Both the position numbers and the translations under genes were made by a program. A stretch of 5,627 bases of DNA from Nitrososphaerota archaeon (GTDB taxonomy: Archaea > Thermoproteota > Nitrososphaeria > Nitrososphaerales > Nitrosopumilaceae), in NCBI GenBank assembly GCA_028867395.1, contig JAGWGO010000112.1, positions 1-5,627 of the forward strand. Reading direction: 5' to 3'. Positions 5,510 to 5,627 of the stretch are shown in pieces. Position 1 is the first letter of the stretch. Every line of letters begins with the position of its first letter. The notes beneath the pieces are model-generated. The model saw nothing but the letters and a program-made list of their open reading frames with translations. It was not told where the DNA came from and made no database searches.

Positions 5510-5627
5510 AATAACTAGCCCAGATTTTTCCAGCCAACTAATGTAAAAAAAATTAGATGTAGAGTTAGTTGTGAATCTAAATACTGGAAAAGTAGTGCCG
5601 GTCAACTTGTTTGGGTTGGGGTTGGCT
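5510..5627. other. Right-edge region without a supportable gene
   Basis: After the S53 stop there is a short T run (5525-5529) that might aid termination, an A-rich stretch near 5546-5552 and TCTAAATA at 5576-5583, which could be a TATA element for a gene beyond the edge on the plus strand. The last bases are G/T-rich (GGGTTGGGGTTGG at 5612-5624). On the minus strand two frames could be the end of a convergent gene, one ending SSI and one ending PTPTQTS, but the piece is too short to choose. Confidence 0.3.

Noticed and set aside
5612..5624. GGGTTGGGGTTGG resembling a telomere-like or quadruplex repeat
   Set aside because: Only one short stretch is visible at the window edge; it may be coding sequence of a neighbouring gene.
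1..5627. Search for a defence system, CRISPR array, transposon ends, tRNA or rRNA
   Set aside because: I saw no regularly spaced direct repeats outside the propeller gene, no transposase-like frame, no terminal inverted repeats, and no tRNA-like or rRNA-like segment.

Overview
The window most likely comes from an ammonia-oxidising archaeon (Nitrososphaeria, formerly Thaumarchaeota). The evidence is a set of lineage-typical features: exported proteins ending in PEF/PEFG-type C-terminal sorting tails, a small secreted cupredoxin, a relic of the 'IPxWVKNNAxWW' domain common in exported proteins of this group, a short archaeal winged-helix regulator, and TTTTAAAT-like TATA boxes about 25 nt upstream of start codons. 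Base composition is moderate, a little AT-rich by eye. An acid-soil relative such as Nitrosotalea would suit the sedolisin-type acid protease, but that is only an inference.

Layout. Positions 1-446 (minus strand) hold a cupredoxin precursor cut off at the left edge within its PEFG tail; two of its four expected copper ligands are replaced. A 233-bp divergent spacer separates it from a YVTN-type seven-bladed beta-propeller (680-1768, plus) with its own PEF-type tail. Tail to tail with the propeller, 1765-1899 (minus) is a relic of an 'IPAWVKNNAKWW' domain in which a TGA replaces the first Trp of the WW pair. Next come a winged-helix regulator (1980-2276, minus), an unlisted 48-residue one-helix membrane protein (2406-2552, minus) and an 83-residue small membrane or exported protein (2710-2961, minus) with a near-leaderless promoter. 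The spacer up to the large plus-strand gene contains a second relic: a PEFG sorting tail (3051-3162, minus) interrupted by a one-base frameshift. The remainder is a 737-residue secreted S53 (sedolisin) peptidase with three C-terminal beta-sandwich domains (3296-5509, plus) and a 118-bp right edge without a supportable gene.

How it fits together. This is a cell-surface and secretion neighbourhood: two anchored exported proteins, a secreted protease, two small membrane proteins, one regulator and two decayed exported-protein genes. No operon can be demonstrated; most genes seem to have their own promoter. The most interesting points are the copper-ligand loss in the cupredoxin, the two pseudogene tails, the S53 enzyme lacking a normal propeptide, and the unannotated 48-residue membrane protein. 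I found no evidence for a defence system, CRISPR array, transposon or RNA gene.
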